From assembly GCF_002871935.1 (NCBI RefSeq), contig NZ_PNHQ01000008.1, positions 1-64,000 of the forward strand: 64,000 bases of DNA. The letters run 5' to 3'. Source of the stretch: Aerococcus viridans (GTDB taxonomy: Bacteria > Bacillota > Bacilli > Lactobacillales > Aerococcaceae). The translations under genes were made by a program, and so were the position numbers. Position 1 is the first letter of the stretch; each line of letters opens with the position of its first letter. This document shows, in pieces, positions 9,083 to 18,753 of this stretch. The notes beneath the pieces were generated by a model. The model worked only from the letters and a program-made list of their open reading frames with translations. It did no database searches and was not told the DNA's origin.

Positions 9083-9725
9083 GTGATTCATCTCCTTTCT
9101 TAGAAGAGGTTGTCGGTGTAACCCATTCCTCTATGCGCGCCATCACTAGGTCAACAACGATTGCAAGGATGGTTACAGGAATCGTACCACCTAAAATTAA
9201 GTCCGGTCTAAATAGGTTCAATCCGTTAAAGATCATATCCCCTAGGCCGCCACCACCGATATATGAGGCAAGTGTTGTCCAAGCAATAACATAAACCGTC
9301 GAAAGACGAATACCTGCCATAATAACTGGTACCGCAAGTGGTAGTTGCACTTGACGAATAATTTGCATTCGTTTCAACCCCATTCCCCTAGCAGCATCTA
9401 GTAGATCTGGATTTACATTTGACATCCCTAAGTAAGTATTACGCAGAATCGGTAACAGCGAGTAGATAAATAAGGCGACAATTGCAGGCACCTTACCAAC
9501 GCCTAAGAAGGGTATCATTAAAGCTAGAAGCGCTAACGTTGGAATTGTTTGTAAAACTGACACAATAGAAATCACTACATTAGCTACTTTTGGTACTTGT
9601 GAAAGAAAGATACCTAAAGGTACAGCCACAATAACACCCAAACCTAAAGAAATCAGTGACATATAAATATGCTCCCAGAGTAAGCGAATGACTTCACTAC
9701 CTTGACTGGCAAAAAACTCTTGCAT
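9075..9725 (-). CDS. opuCB: Glycine betaine/carnitine/choline-type ABC transporter permease (OpuCB-like)
   Basis: The 216-residue multi-spanning protein has the permease motif [30 protein letters not shown], paralogous to that of the fourth gene. Its start codon overlaps the stop of the ATPase gene by one base. A two-permease arrangement with the order ATPase, permease, lipoprotein, permease is the OpuB/OpuC layout. Confidence 0.85.
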   Translation of the reverse strand: MQEFFASQGSEVIRLLWEHIYMSLISLGLGVIVAVPLGIFLSQVPKVANVVISIVSVLQTIPTLALLALMIPFLGVGKVPAIVALFIYSLLPILRNTYLGMSNVNPDLLDAARGMGLKRMQIIRQVQLPLAVPVIMAGIRLSTVYVIAWTTLASYIGGGGLGDMIFNGLNLFRPDLILGGTIPVTILAIVVDLVMARIEEWVTPTTSSKKGDESLA

Positions 9726-10945
9726 TATTTATCAGCTCCTTCAGTAGTCGCATCAATTGGGTGAGCTGCTGTTGTTTCTGCATTTTCAAATACGGGTTCA
9801 TCAGTTAACTTGTCGATTTCTTCCTCGTCACCCCAAATTGAGTTGTAAACAAGATTTACTAACGCTGAACGTGTAACCAGTCCAGTTAAATGGCCTTCAC
9901 GGTCTACCACTGGCATGTTAGGAATACGACCTTTTAGGATTTGTGTAGTTGTATCTTGCACTAAAGCATCTTCAAATACTGGACGAATCTTCGTATGCAT
10001 CACATCTGCAACAGATAAACTTGAATTTGCAGCCCGTGAAGCCACATCATTTAAGGTCAATAGACCTTTTAGATGGTGATCATCATCGATGACAAATAAT
10101 GAATCGACGTGATTATCACGCATGATTGTAATTGCTTTGGCTAAAGACATACCCAAGGTGGCAGTTAATGGTGTTGTTAACATGATTTCTTTTACTGTAA
10201 TGAAATCAGTTTGTGCTTGCATTAAGCGTTCTTCACCTAAGAAACCACGTACGTGTTCGTTAGCTGGATTGCGTAAGATTTCATCTGGCGTATCATATTG
10301 GATTAGTTCACCTTCATGCCATACTGCAATATGGTCAGCTAAGTTTAAAGCTTCATCCATATCGTGCGTTACGAACACAAAAGTTGAACCAAATTCAACT
10401 TGTAGTTCTTTTACTAATTCTTGTAAAGCATCACGTGTAATTGGGTCCAAAGCCCCAAAAGGCTCATCCATTAAAACAATTTTTGGATTAGCAGCTAGGG
10501 CACGAATGACACCAATACGTTGCTGTTGCCCCCCTGATAGCTCACTTGGATAACGGTCTAAATACTCAAGTGGTAACTCCACGCGTTCCATTAAGCGTTC
10601 TGCAATTTCTCTATTTTTCTTTTCATCCCATTTTAGTAAGCGAGGTACTGTTACGATGTTGTCATATACAGTCATGTGTGGCATTAATCCTGTTTGTTGG
10701 ATTACATACCCAATACCTCGCCGCAATGCTACCGGATCTTTTGATGTTGTTGGTTCTCCATCAATCAGAATTTCGCCTCCTGATGGATCATGCATGCGGT
10801 TAATCATTCGAAGTGCTGTTGTTTTACCAGAACCAGATGTCCCAATAAAACATACAAACTCACCATCATCAATTGTCAAAGAGGCGTCTTTAACAGCGGT
10901 TGTGCCCCCTGGATATACCTTTTCGACATTCTTGAACTCTATCAT
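9725..10945 (-). CDS. opuCA: Osmoprotectant ABC transporter ATP-binding protein with CBS domains (OpuCA-like)
   Basis: The nucleotide-binding domain shows Walker [10 protein letters not shown] (near 35-43), signature LSGGQQQR (near 136-143) and Walker [13 protein letters not shown]. Two CBS motifs follow (about 250-370), then an acidic tail. In the family the CBS pair senses ionic strength or, in OpuC of some Firmicutes, binds c-di-AMP. The frame extends to GTG 10948, but ATG 10943-10945 sits better after AGGAGG. It is the first gene of the four-gene operon. Confidence 0.87.
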   Translation of the reverse strand: MIEFKNVEKVYPGGTTAVKDASLTIDDGEFVCFIGTSGSGKTTALRMINRMHDPSGGEILIDGEPTTSKDPVALRRGIGYVIQQTGLMPHMTVYDNIVTVPRLLKWDEKKNREIAERLMERVELPLEYLDRYPSELSGGQQQRIGVIRALAANPKIVLMDEPFGALDPITRDALQELVKELQVEFGSTFVFVTHDMDEALNLADHIAVWHEGELIQYDTPDEILRNPANEHVRGFLGEERLMQAQTDFITVKEIMLTTPLTATLGMSLAKAITIMRDNHVDSLFVIDDDHHLKGLLTLNDVASRAANSSLSVADVMHTKIRPVFEDALVQDTTTQILKGRIPNMPVVDREGHLTGLVTRSALVNLVYNSIWGDEEEIDKLTDEPVFENAETTAAHPIDATTEGADK

Positions 10946-11244
10946 CACTTAGTCCTCCTAATTTTTGCCTTTTATAGAAAAAGTCTCTTATAACTCTATC
11001 AAAATTTGAAAAAATGACCAAATTTATAGCGGTTTATTTAACAAAAAAGGCGACAAATCCGCTTTTTCAAGAAGTTAACTTGGCAATTAACAATGTATAA
11101 GTTATAAGGAATTGTTCGCCTTTTTTATGACTAAAATTAATTTTTTGAATATACAATAATTGTACACTTTAAATGTAAAAATCGTGAAAACTGATAGCTA
11201 CAATATTTACCATACGCTAATAGGGATAATCACGCTTATTCAAA
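10946..11244. other. Leader region of opuC operon and end of acpS
   Basis: An A/T-rich spacer. A large imperfect hairpin at 11043-11130 has arms AAAAAAGGCG / CGCCTTTTTT with T runs on both sides. It can terminate acpS transcription and may also lie in the opuC leader. Several TATAAG/TAGAGT-like hexamers lie between 10970 and 11030, but no unambiguous promoter can be picked. Confidence 0.45.
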
Positions 11245-11601
11245 CTAATCCTCAATAATAACCGTTGCAGTAGCGTAATGGTCAGTGTGACTGATGGTAA
11301 TATGTACTGGCGTAGCTACTTTGTCACAAATAATAATCGGTTTCCTCTGGTCATTATTTGAAACTTCAATATCACGAAAATGCAACTGACTCGAAATACC
11401 GGTTCCATAAGCTTTGGCAAACGCCTCTTTAGCCGCCCAACGACCAGCTACAAATTCTACTCGTCGTTTCTCATTGTGAATATCAGTGTAAGCAGCCAAT
11501 TCATTTTCTGTTAGTAATTTCCCCAAAAAACGAGAATTGTTGGCAATCGCCTCCTTAATCCGCGCTGTTTCAACTAAATCTGTTCCTAAACCAATAATCA
11601 T
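11245..11601 (-). CDS. acpS: Holo-[acyl-carrier-protein] synthase
   Basis: The 118-residue protein has the AcpS signatures GTDLVE (metal-binding Asp at residue 8) and RWAAKEAFAKAYGTGI (catalytic Glu near 58). It transfers 4'-phosphopantetheine from CoA to apo-ACP in fatty acid synthesis. Length is typical. It lies downstream of cshA and its 3' UTR element. Confidence 0.93.
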   Translation of the reverse strand: MIIGLGTDLVETARIKEAIANNSRFLGKLLTENELAAYTDIHNEKRRVEFVAGRWAAKEAFAKAYGTGISSQLHFRDIEVSNNDQRKPIIICDKVATPVHITISHTDHYATATVIIED

Positions 11602-11683
11602 GGGCCTCTCCCTATTATCTATTACGATATTATTTATATATATTTTAACGTATTTAGTTCAAATCTGCATCTTTATGCGTACG

Positions 11684-11844
11684 CAAAAAAACAGGCAAAT
11701 GAAGTACTTTACCTCACTCACCTGTTTGATTGGGTCGAAAGTCAGACTTGGCCGATACTTCACAAAATACTTTAAACACTTACAGTGTTTATTCGGCTTT
11801 TGCTCCAGCGCGGTACAAGTCTAAATGGCTTTCGTCACACCTTA
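11684..11844 (-). repeat. 3'-UTR hairpin element, copy C (after cshA), with terminator
   Basis: Reading the minus strand, the element begins right after the cshA stop codon with AAGGTGTGACGAAAGCC and closes with GTCTGACTTTCGACCC. Between them is a hairpin with GCCGA / TCGGC arms. It ends in an intrinsic terminator (AACAGG / CCTGTTTTTTT, 11684-11727). The start, closing segment and inner arms match the elements after cysE and after the aminotransferase gene. Confidence 0.6.
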
Positions 11845-13350
11845 CTAACGAATTTTAAATTCTGCTGATTTTCTTTTAGATTGTTTATTACCACCGTATG
11901 ATTTTTTTCGGTCATAATTGTTACGATTTTTATCTTTAGCGTTACCTTTGTAGCCACCTTTACCATTACGGTCACGATTTCCACCATTGTGTTTACGGTT
12001 TGACGCATTGCGGTGGAAGTTACGCTTATTGCGGTTTGGCAATGGACGTTCAGGGGTGATTTCTACTTTAACAGAAGAAGGATCTTTCACCAATGAACGT
12101 ACTAAAGCTAATGCAATTTCATCTTCAGTGTAATTTTCTGACAAGTAAGTGATGGCATCTTGATACATATCAGTATTGTCAACTTCAGTTAACGCTTTTA
12201 CTACTTCAACCACATTAGCTAATTGTCCACGGAAGGCTTCTTGGGTTGTAGGTGGACGTAGGGGCGACATTTGTTTCTTGGTTAAGTTTTCAATTGTACG
12301 TAGGTATGACATTTCATTGCCTGTAACAAATGTTACTGACATACCTTCCTTACCAGCACGACCTGTACGACCAATACGGTGAACGTATGATTCAGGATCT
12401 TGTGGAATATCGAAGTTGTAAACATGTGTTACACCTGATATGTCTAAACCACGTGCAGCAACGTCTGTTGCTACTAAGATATCTAATTTACCATTTTTAA
12501 AGTTTCGTAAAACCCCTAATCGTTTTTCTTGACTTAAGTCACCGTGGATTCCTTCAGCTGAATAGCCACGTTCAATTAATCCACGTGCCACTTCATCAAC
12601 GCGACGTTTTGTACGAGCGAAAACGATTGACAATTCAGGATTATGTACGTCAATAAAACGTGTTAATAAATCAAATTTTTCGTAGTCCTTACAGCGAGTG
12701 TAGTACTGGTCAATTAGGTCCGCAGTCATTTGTTTTGTTTTAACATGAACGGTTACGGGGTCTTTCATGAAGTTATCAGCAATCCGTTTGATTTCTTGCG
12801 GTACTGTTGCAGAGAAAAGTAGTGTTTGACGCGCTGTTGGTAATTCACGAATAATGGATTCAATATCTTCAACAAAGCCCATCTTCAACATTTCATCTGC
12901 TTCATCTAATACTAAAGTTTCCACAGCATTCAATTTCAACACACCACGCTTAATTAGATCTAAGATACGACCCGGTGTACCAATCACAACTGGTGGATTT
13001 TTTTTCAATAATTTAATCTGGTGTCCAATTGACGCCCCCCCATATACAGTGGCGGTATGGATACCCTTGAATTTACCAAGACGGTATAATTCTTCACCTG
13101 TTTGCACAGCTAGTTCACGAGTTGGTTCAATAATTAAGGCTTGCACGCCACCATTTTCATGAACTTTTTCTAATAATGGCAATCCAAAAGCGGCTGTTTT
13201 ACCAGTACCTGTTTGGGCTTGTCCAAATATATCTTGTCCCTCAAGTCCCATCGGAATCGTCTGTGCTTGGATGGGTGTTGCTTCCTCAAAACCCATATCT
13301 TCAATTGCGCGAAGCAGTGGCTTTGATAGATTCATTTCATTAAATTTCAT
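11845..13350 (-). CDS. cshA: DEAD-box ATP-dependent RNA helicase
   Basis: The 501-residue protein shows a Q motif (FEEATPIQAQTIP), Walker A AQTGTGKTA (near 45-53), DEADEML, SAT, and HRIGRTGRAGKEG in the second RecA domain. A basic C-terminal tail rich in Arg, Asn, Gly and Lys (last 70 residues) is typical of CshA. CshA unwinds structured RNA, helps ribosome assembly and works with the RNA degradosome, often with cold induction. The gene stands alone between a terminator on its 5' side and a structured 3' UTR. Confidence 0.9.
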   Translation of the reverse strand: MKFNEMNLSKPLLRAIEDMGFEEATPIQAQTIPMGLEGQDIFGQAQTGTGKTAAFGLPLLEKVHENGGVQALIIEPTRELAVQTGEELYRLGKFKGIHTATVYGGASIGHQIKLLKKNPPVVIGTPGRILDLIKRGVLKLNAVETLVLDEADEMLKMGFVEDIESIIRELPTARQTLLFSATVPQEIKRIADNFMKDPVTVHVKTKQMTADLIDQYYTRCKDYEKFDLLTRFIDVHNPELSIVFARTKRRVDEVARGLIERGYSAEGIHGDLSQEKRLGVLRNFKNGKLDILVATDVAARGLDISGVTHVYNFDIPQDPESYVHRIGRTGRAGKEGMSVTFVTGNEMSYLRTIENLTKKQMSPLRPPTTQEAFRGQLANVVEVVKALTEVDNTDMYQDAITYLSENYTEDEIALALVRSLVKDPSSVKVEITPERPLPNRNKRNFHRNASNRKHNGGNRDRNGKGGYKGNAKDKNRNNYDRKKSYGGNKQSKRKSAEFKIR

Positions 13351-13412
13351 CTAGTCTCTCCTTTTTCTACTTGAGTGAACGATTTATCTCTGTGAATAAG
13401 CTTTCCACATAA

Positions 13413-13457
13413 CAAAAATAGCCGAGTATGCCAAATGCATCAGGCTCGACTATTTCC
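13413..13457 (-). terminator. Intrinsic terminator after murF
   Basis: Minus-strand arms AAATAGTCGAG and CTCGGCTATTT flank a 15-20 base loop and are followed by a T run. It separates the ddl-murF unit from cshA. Confidence 0.75.
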
Positions 13458-13606
13458 AACTGATATTGATTACTTCAGTAGTAGAACCTCCACTACTCCT
13501 CTAAATATACTCAAGCTAAATCACTATAACACATCTAAACGCGTGGTACAAATAAAAAGCACAAATCTCACTAGAGTTTAATTTAAGTTATACCAGCTGT
13601 TACAGG

Positions 13607-15010
13607 CTAGTTCTCTTCTGGTGTAGGCATTTTTAACGCTTCTACTACTTCAATTAACCCCATACCATTACTTGCCTTCACTAAAATTTTATCCTCCGGT
13701 TGTAAGATAGCTTTTATATCTTCAATCAAAGCTTGCTTATCTGACTCAATGTAAGTAATCAAGTCTGGGTGGATGCCTTTTTCAATCAACGCATCTACTA
13801 GTGGTCGAATACGTGGACCATATAAAAAGATATGTTTGAAGGTATTTAAACCAATAACAGTTGCAATTTCTTTATGTAAATCATCAGAGAAAGTCCCTAA
13901 CTCCAACATATCCCCCAAGACAAGAATTTTTTGTGACATACCTTTTGAGGCAATAGCAGAGAAGTTACGAATAACGGCTTTCATAGCTGAAGGACTCGCA
14001 TTATATGTATCGTTTAATATCTGTGTTTCTAAAATACCACGTTCCCATGAACCCCGATCTGCTGTAATCGAAAAATCCGCTAGGTTAGGACGCACTTGCT
14101 CTAATGATAAACCGAATGAATAGGCTACACCTAAGGCATACAAGGCGTTTTGAACATTATAACCACCTGATAATGGAATCTCCATTTTTAACTCTGGGGA
14201 TAAATTGGTATAAAAGGTCGCTTGGAATTGGTCCATCATCACATCAAAAGCAAAAATGTCTTGACCTTCATTTAATCCAATCGTCAACGTCGACTGTGGT
14301 AAGTCTTTAGGCATTTGATCCACGATTAAAGGTTCTTCACCTGGATAGATGAATGTACCGTCCTCTTTTAAGCCATCTAAAATTTCTAGCTTAGCTTTGG
14401 CAATATTTGCTCGTGAACCTAAAAATTCAATATGGTTTTCACCGACCATGGTAATCACAGCCACATCCGGTTCTGCCAGTTGACTCAGAAAGGAAATTTC
14501 CCCAGCAGCAGACATCCCCATCTCTAAAACAATCACATCTGTATCTTCTGGCATATCTAAAATTGTTTTTGGTAGACCAATATCATTGTTATAGTTACCA
14601 TTGGTTTTGTGCACTTTTAAAGCTGCCGATAATGCAGCTGCGGTCATATCTTTTGTCGTTGTTTTACCAGATGACCCTGTAATACCAACGACTTTTGGCT
14701 TAATCCATGATAGATATGCTTTCGCAAATGCCTGCATAGCCACAAGAGTATCTTCTACTTGTATGATTGGAAAATCAGCCGGCGCTTCACTTGGATCATT
14801 AGACCACAAGGCCGCAACTGCCCCATTTTCAATGGCTTTATCAATATAAGAATGGCCGTCAGTCGCCCCTTTTAAGGGAACGAATAGGGCCCCAGGGGTA
14901 ATTAACCGCGAATCAAATTCTACTGAATTAATTTCCGCCAAACGAGCTGTCGATGTGAAATCAATTGCATCGACGGCTTTTACGATATCTTTAATTTGTG
15001 TGGGTTTCAT
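13607..15010 (-). CDS. murF: UDP-N-acetylmuramoyl-tripeptide--D-alanyl-D-alanine ligase
   Basis: The 467-residue Mur ligase has ATP-binding loop ITGSSGKTTTK (residues 110-120), the central domain with EMGMSAAGEI, and a C-terminal domain with LNDTYNASPSAM and LVLGDMLELG. It adds D-Ala-D-Ala to the cytoplasmic UDP-MurNAc-tripeptide. It follows ddl, whose product supplies the dipeptide, with a 126-base spacer in which I see no terminator. Confidence 0.93.
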   Translation of the reverse strand: MKPTQIKDIVKAVDAIDFTSTARLAEINSVEFDSRLITPGALFVPLKGATDGHSYIDKAIENGAVAALWSNDPSEAPADFPIIQVEDTLVAMQAFAKAYLSWIKPKVVGITGSSGKTTTKDMTAAALSAALKVHKTNGNYNNDIGLPKTILDMPEDTDVIVLEMGMSAAGEISFLSQLAEPDVAVITMVGENHIEFLGSRANIAKAKLEILDGLKEDGTFIYPGEEPLIVDQMPKDLPQSTLTIGLNEGQDIFAFDVMMDQFQATFYTNLSPELKMEIPLSGGYNVQNALYALGVAYSFGLSLEQVRPNLADFSITADRGSWERGILETQILNDTYNASPSAMKAVIRNFSAIASKGMSQKILVLGDMLELGTFSDDLHKEIATVIGLNTFKHIFLYGPRIRPLVDALIEKGIHPDLITYIESDKQALIEDIKAILQPEDKILVKASNGMGLIEVVEALKMPTPEEN

Positions 15011-15136
15011 ACTTGCCTCTCTAACTACTAAAGGTCGCTCAATCTTGCTTCCAGCGCCTTAGCTACAATAGCTGCTTTTCTTCAATGTTTCATTAGACTA
15101 TTTAGATGACTTATTTAAGGTATGCTATCAGAATGA

Positions 15137-16189
15137 CTACAGTGACTGCTGAATACTTTTCTTCTTATTATAGCGACTTAACCCTAATTGAATCAATTCT
15201 TCTAATAAATCCGTATAAGATTTTCCACTCGCTTCCCATAAAGCTGGGTACATAGAGAATTGCGTAAATCCTGGTAAAGTATTCACTTCGTTAATATAAA
15301 TTTCACCAGATTCAGTTAGGAAAAAGTCCGCCCGCGATAAACCTGACCCATCTAGGGCTAAGTAAGCTTTTCTCGCAAAGTCTTGTAATTTAGCAACAGT
15401 CGGCTCATCAATCGCTGCTGGAATTAACATTTCAGTTGTATTGTTTAAATATTTCTCTTCATAATTGTAGAAACCTTGTCCCTTAGCTAATTCACCTGGA
15501 ACTGAAACAAAGATTTCGTCATTACCTAAGACCGCCAACTCTACTTCACGTGGGTTCTGTACACTTGCTTCTACTAGGACGCGACGGTCATAACGGAAGG
15601 CTAATGTTAAAGCTGCTAGTAACGACGCGTCATCAACGGCTTCAGATACCCCAACACTTGAACCCATATTTGCTGGTTTAACAAAGACTGGATAAGCTAA
15701 GGCATTTGTGACTTTTTCAATAGCTAAAGTTTGGTCTTTTTCCCAATCATAAGCTGATAAAGCTACAAATGGTACTTGTGGTAAGCCTGCTTGGTTGAAT
15801 AAGTGTTTTGATACGATTTTATCCATCCCTGCTGCAGAAGCTAAAACGCCTGCTCCTACATAAGCGATATTTAAACTTTCAAATAAGCCTTGAATTGTAC
15901 CATCCTCACCATTAGGGCCGTGTAAAGCAGGGAAAACAATTTGCTCATCCCCTTCTTTCAAGACATCTGTGGGTACAATAGCTTGCCCAACTTGGTCTAG
16001 TTGGAAGTTTGCTGAAGCATCTGGTTTTTCAGTCATGCTTGTACCCTTAAACCAGTGACCTTGTCTATCAATGTATACCGGTGTAACGGTATGGCGATCA
16101 TATTGTATATTTTGCATGATGGCTGTTGCTGTTAAGATAGAAATATCATGTTCCGCACTTTTTCCACCAAATAAAACGATAATTTCCAT
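15137..16189 (-). CDS. ddl: D-alanine--D-alanine ligase
   Basis: An ATP-grasp ligase with N-terminal FGGKSAEHDISI and the omega-loop segment FYNYEEKYLNN. The Lys-Tyr pair corresponds to Tyr216 of E. coli DdlB; D-Ala-D-lactate ligases of vancomycin-resistant lactic acid bacteria have Phe there. This enzyme should therefore make D-Ala-D-Ala, predicting an ordinary vancomycin target. The frame extends to TTG 16207, but ATG 16187-16189 is correct because GGAGG lies eight bases upstream inside the longer frame. Length is 350 residues. Confidence 0.92.
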   Translation of the reverse strand: MEIIVLFGGKSAEHDISILTATAIMQNIQYDRHTVTPVYIDRQGHWFKGTSMTEKPDASANFQLDQVGQAIVPTDVLKEGDEQIVFPALHGPNGEDGTIQGLFESLNIAYVGAGVLASAAGMDKIVSKHLFNQAGLPQVPFVALSAYDWEKDQTLAIEKVTNALAYPVFVKPANMGSSVGVSEAVDDASLLAALTLAFRYDRRVLVEASVQNPREVELAVLGNDEIFVSVPGELAKGQGFYNYEEKYLNNTTEMLIPAAIDEPTVAKLQDFARKAYLALDGSGLSRADFFLTESGEIYINEVNTLPGFTQFSMYPALWEASGKSYTDLLEELIQLGLSRYNKKKSIQQSL

Positions 16190-16226
16190 GAAAATGTCCT
16201 CCGTCAATTGTCTCTAGTATTTTTAT

Positions 16227-17006
16227 TTACGCTTGGAAGTCCCAAGTTTCTGTTGTTAAATCGTAAGTGAGTCTACCTAATAATAAGTTGGATGTCTTGT
16301 CTGTTTCAACAAAGCGTGGATTGTCCTCAGCTAAATATACGCTAAATGCCCTGTTGTTGGGGCCAACACGGTCAGATCCTTCAAAGGTAATGATAATACC
16401 ATCATGGCTTAATCGAGCTAAATGGCTTAATATAGGCTTAGCTGGTATAGGTACCGATTTGCCTTTTTTTACTACGGTCTTCTTACGGAACAAAAACATT
16501 GACTTTTGCTCTTGTAAGTTTGCCATTACTTTATCTGCCAATACATAACCGAGTTGTTTGAAAAAGTCATGGATATCACGGTAGTACATTTTAGTTGTTG
16601 GATATGAATTCGGATAAGTTGAACCAAAGAAGGTAAATCTATTCCCTAATTTATAAAAAGTTGGCTGGTTCAATGGTGCATCCGTATGGCCTAAAAATAA
16701 CAGTTCCGCAATTTCTTGGTCGGACAGCTGCTGGAATAGGGATTCATATTTAAAATCAATCCACTTAGTCTGGACCTGGGCTCCATTAGCTTGTTCATCA
16801 ATAAAAGCTTTCACAGCCTCATGTCCACTCACGATATGAAAACGCGTAAACTCATCAAATCGACCTAGATTATTAGGATTCTTGATGAGTAACAAGTTAT
16901 TTGGTATGGTATTTACCGCACGCGTAAAATATTTTAAACCCACGCCCAATGATTGCACCTGATTTGAGATTGGGTTTGTAAATATGTATATATAATCATT
17001 TGTCAC
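16227..17006 (-). CDS. Uncharacterised protein upstream of ddl-murF
   Basis: I do not recognise this 259-residue protein. It has no signal peptide or membrane segment. It is mixed alpha/beta in look, with a basic stretch FRKKTVVKKGKSVPIPAKP near residues 172-190 and a central segment with many Tyr and Phe (NRFTFFGSTYPNSYPTTKMYYRDIHDFF). It lies 37 bases before the ddl start on the same strand and is probably co-transcribed with ddl and murF. It is divergent from the SMI1/KNR4-like gene. Confidence 0.7.
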   Translation of the reverse strand: MTNDYIYIFTNPISNQVQSLGVGLKYFTRAVNTIPNNLLLIKNPNNLGRFDEFTRFHIVSGHEAVKAFIDEQANGAQVQTKWIDFKYESLFQQLSDQEIAELLFLGHTDAPLNQPTFYKLGNRFTFFGSTYPNSYPTTKMYYRDIHDFFKQLGYVLADKVMANLQEQKSMFLFRKKTVVKKGKSVPIPAKPILSHLARLSHDGIIITFEGSDRVGPNNRAFSVYLAEDNPRFVETDKTSNLLLGRLTYDLTTETWDFQA

Positions 17007-17130
17007 AGCTGTGCACCTCTTATTCCAGTAAATATTTTAACAAATTACGTTTCAAAACACTATCTTTCATCCCATAAAAGCTTTAAAATACCAATGATTG
17101 ATAGTCAAATCTTTAAGGAGGCTTTTCAAC

Positions 17131-17835
17131 ATGCACTTGATTGCATCTCCATTGCAAAAACAATTCTACACTTATTTACCTAAATCACCAATATATAAAC
17201 AGTTTTCTGTCGAAGATTTACCAATTTCTTATCATAATCTGGTCAACCAACAAAATGGGGGTTATACCTCTCATAGTTATGTCGTCAGCAAACGCCCTAG
17301 TCGCGATGCTTTAACCGCTGTCTACATTCCTTTTATCGCCGGTATGTACGAGCAGAAACCAACCGCTGATTATCAGCTACCAAGTATCACTCGGCAAAAT
17401 GACTTTATCCATCGTTCTAACGTCCCGGAAACAGGTATTATCTTTTATGAAGACCACGACCGGGTCGCGTACTTTGATTTTGCCCAATTAAATGATAAGG
17501 GCGAACCAGCCGTCACTTATATGGATGTCGGTTTAGGCCAAACCATTAGCTTAGCGCCAGACTTTGCTTCATTCTTAGACCTGTTTGAATACCGATTCCT
17601 AGGATTACCCGCACCAACTTTGGTATCATACCACCGAGTAAATGCTGCCATCCTACATGCGCAATCCTTTGAGGAAATCTTCAACCTACTCGCACTTTAC
17701 GGACCACTATTAGGTCAGGAATGGCAAAATGATTGGCAAAACTTGCTGGCTCACTTTGTCACTAGGCCTTTTGATCAATTCCAAACAGCCTTAAATACCT
17801 ACAGTCAAGGTCATAAATCAATTTTATCGATATAA
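17131..17835 (+). CDS. SMI1/KNR4 (SUKH)-like protein
   Basis: The 234-residue cytoplasmic protein has features of the SUKH fold: an early segment IYKQFSVEDLPISYHNLVNQQNGGYTS, a central GIIFYEDHDRVAYFDF and a later SLAPDFASFLDLFEYRF, which resembles the family's 'sFseFL' helix. SUKH proteins are often immunity proteins to secreted toxins, though many single-copy members have other roles. No toxin gene is nearby. I start at ATG 17131 after AAGGAGG; the frame runs on to 17098. The family call is by pattern and moderate. Confidence 0.6.
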   Translation: MHLIASPLQKQFYTYLPKSPIYKQFSVEDLPISYHNLVNQQNGGYTSHSYVVSKRPSRDALTAVYIPFIAGMYEQKPTADYQLPSITRQNDFIHRSNVPETGIIFYEDHDRVAYFDFAQLNDKGEPAVTYMDVGLGQTISLAPDFASFLDLFEYRFLGLPAPTLVSYHRVNAAILHAQSFEEIFNLLALYGPLLGQEWQNDWQNLLAHFVTRPFDQFQTALNTYSQGHKSILSI

Positions 17836-17850
17836 AGTACTACCGATATA

Positions 17851-17894
17851 TTAGAAAACGGCTAGCCTAATTAAAGCGCTAGCCATTTTCTTTA
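17851..17894 (+). terminator. Intrinsic terminator after SUKH-like gene
   Basis: Arms GAAAACGGCTAGC and GCTAGCCATTTTC (one mismatch) flank a 12-base loop and are followed by TTT. It lies between convergent genes and may serve both strands. Confidence 0.8.
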
Positions 17895-17918
17895 TCTATG
17901 TATACTTATTTATTAAAC

Positions 17919-18623
17919 TTATTGGAATAAAGCTTGAATATCTTCCGGTGACTCATCAAAAGCCCACGTTTCTATTAAGTTTCCTTGAACAATCCACCGT
18001 TGGGTAAGATCAGCTGTACAAGTCATCAAGGTAATAATTGGGTCCCCTGTTATATCTTGAGAAATGTACTGTACTTGGTCTGGATTCACTGCTTCAACAA
18101 AAAAAGTATCATATACGTAAACATTCGTTAAATCACTCAGATAAATTTTATCTCCAACTGTCACTGAATCGGAAATATTATTCAACAAGATATCGGTGCC
18201 ATAACCTATATGATGGCTAGCCAAAGTATAATTTCCTTGGCCCATTACTTGATCTGGAAACATTGTGCCGGCACCAGAAACCATCGCCGCATCAGACATT
18301 CCTTTAATTACTGCAGTATTTAAATTAGCATTTGGAATAGCGACCGCACCTAATACATCTAAGTCTGCTTCACCTGATGCAATATCTGAGCGCACCTGGT
18401 TAACTTCTGCTGCTGACACATTCCGAACTTCATTAAAATCAAACTGGCCATTCGACTGGTCCGCCTGGTTGTCCTGAATTTCTTCAGCCGTATAATTAGT
18501 CACTGCTACATCTCGTTGATTTAAATAAACTTGTACTATTGGCCAAGCCTGGTATACCATCATCACAATCCCCACTAGCAATAATAGCAGACCTAAAATC
18601 CTGCGAAATCCTAGCTTTTTCAT
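17919..18623 (-). CDS. srtA: Class A sortase
   Basis: One N-terminal membrane anchor (about residues 9-30) precedes a sortase domain. The catalytic His lies in TLASHHIGYG (near 138), Cys in TLMTCT (near 202) and Arg in TQRWIV (near 209), as in SrtA. Sortase cleaves LPXTG-type sorting signals and links surface proteins to peptidoglycan on the outer face of the membrane. I see no LPXTG substrate gene in the window, so this is probably the housekeeping enzyme. ATG 18621-18623 is preferred over TTG just upstream. Confidence 0.87.
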   Translation of the reverse strand: MKKLGFRRILGLLLLLVGIVMMVYQAWPIVQVYLNQRDVAVTNYTAEEIQDNQADQSNGQFDFNEVRNVSAAEVNQVRSDIASGEADLDVLGAVAIPNANLNTAVIKGMSDAAMVSGAGTMFPDQVMGQGNYTLASHHIGYGTDILLNNISDSVTVGDKIYLSDLTNVYVYDTFFVEAVNPDQVQYISQDITGDPIITLMTCTADLTQRWIVQGNLIETWAFDESPEDIQALFQ

Positions 18624-18753
18624 CAATTAACACCCACTTCTAAATCTTACTTACTGTTTTCTAAATTCATTATGACACATTTTCCTATACACCGCTATTC
18701 GCCCCCTTTGTCATAAATTCAATCCACAGACCAGCATCTGACTTTTACCCAAG

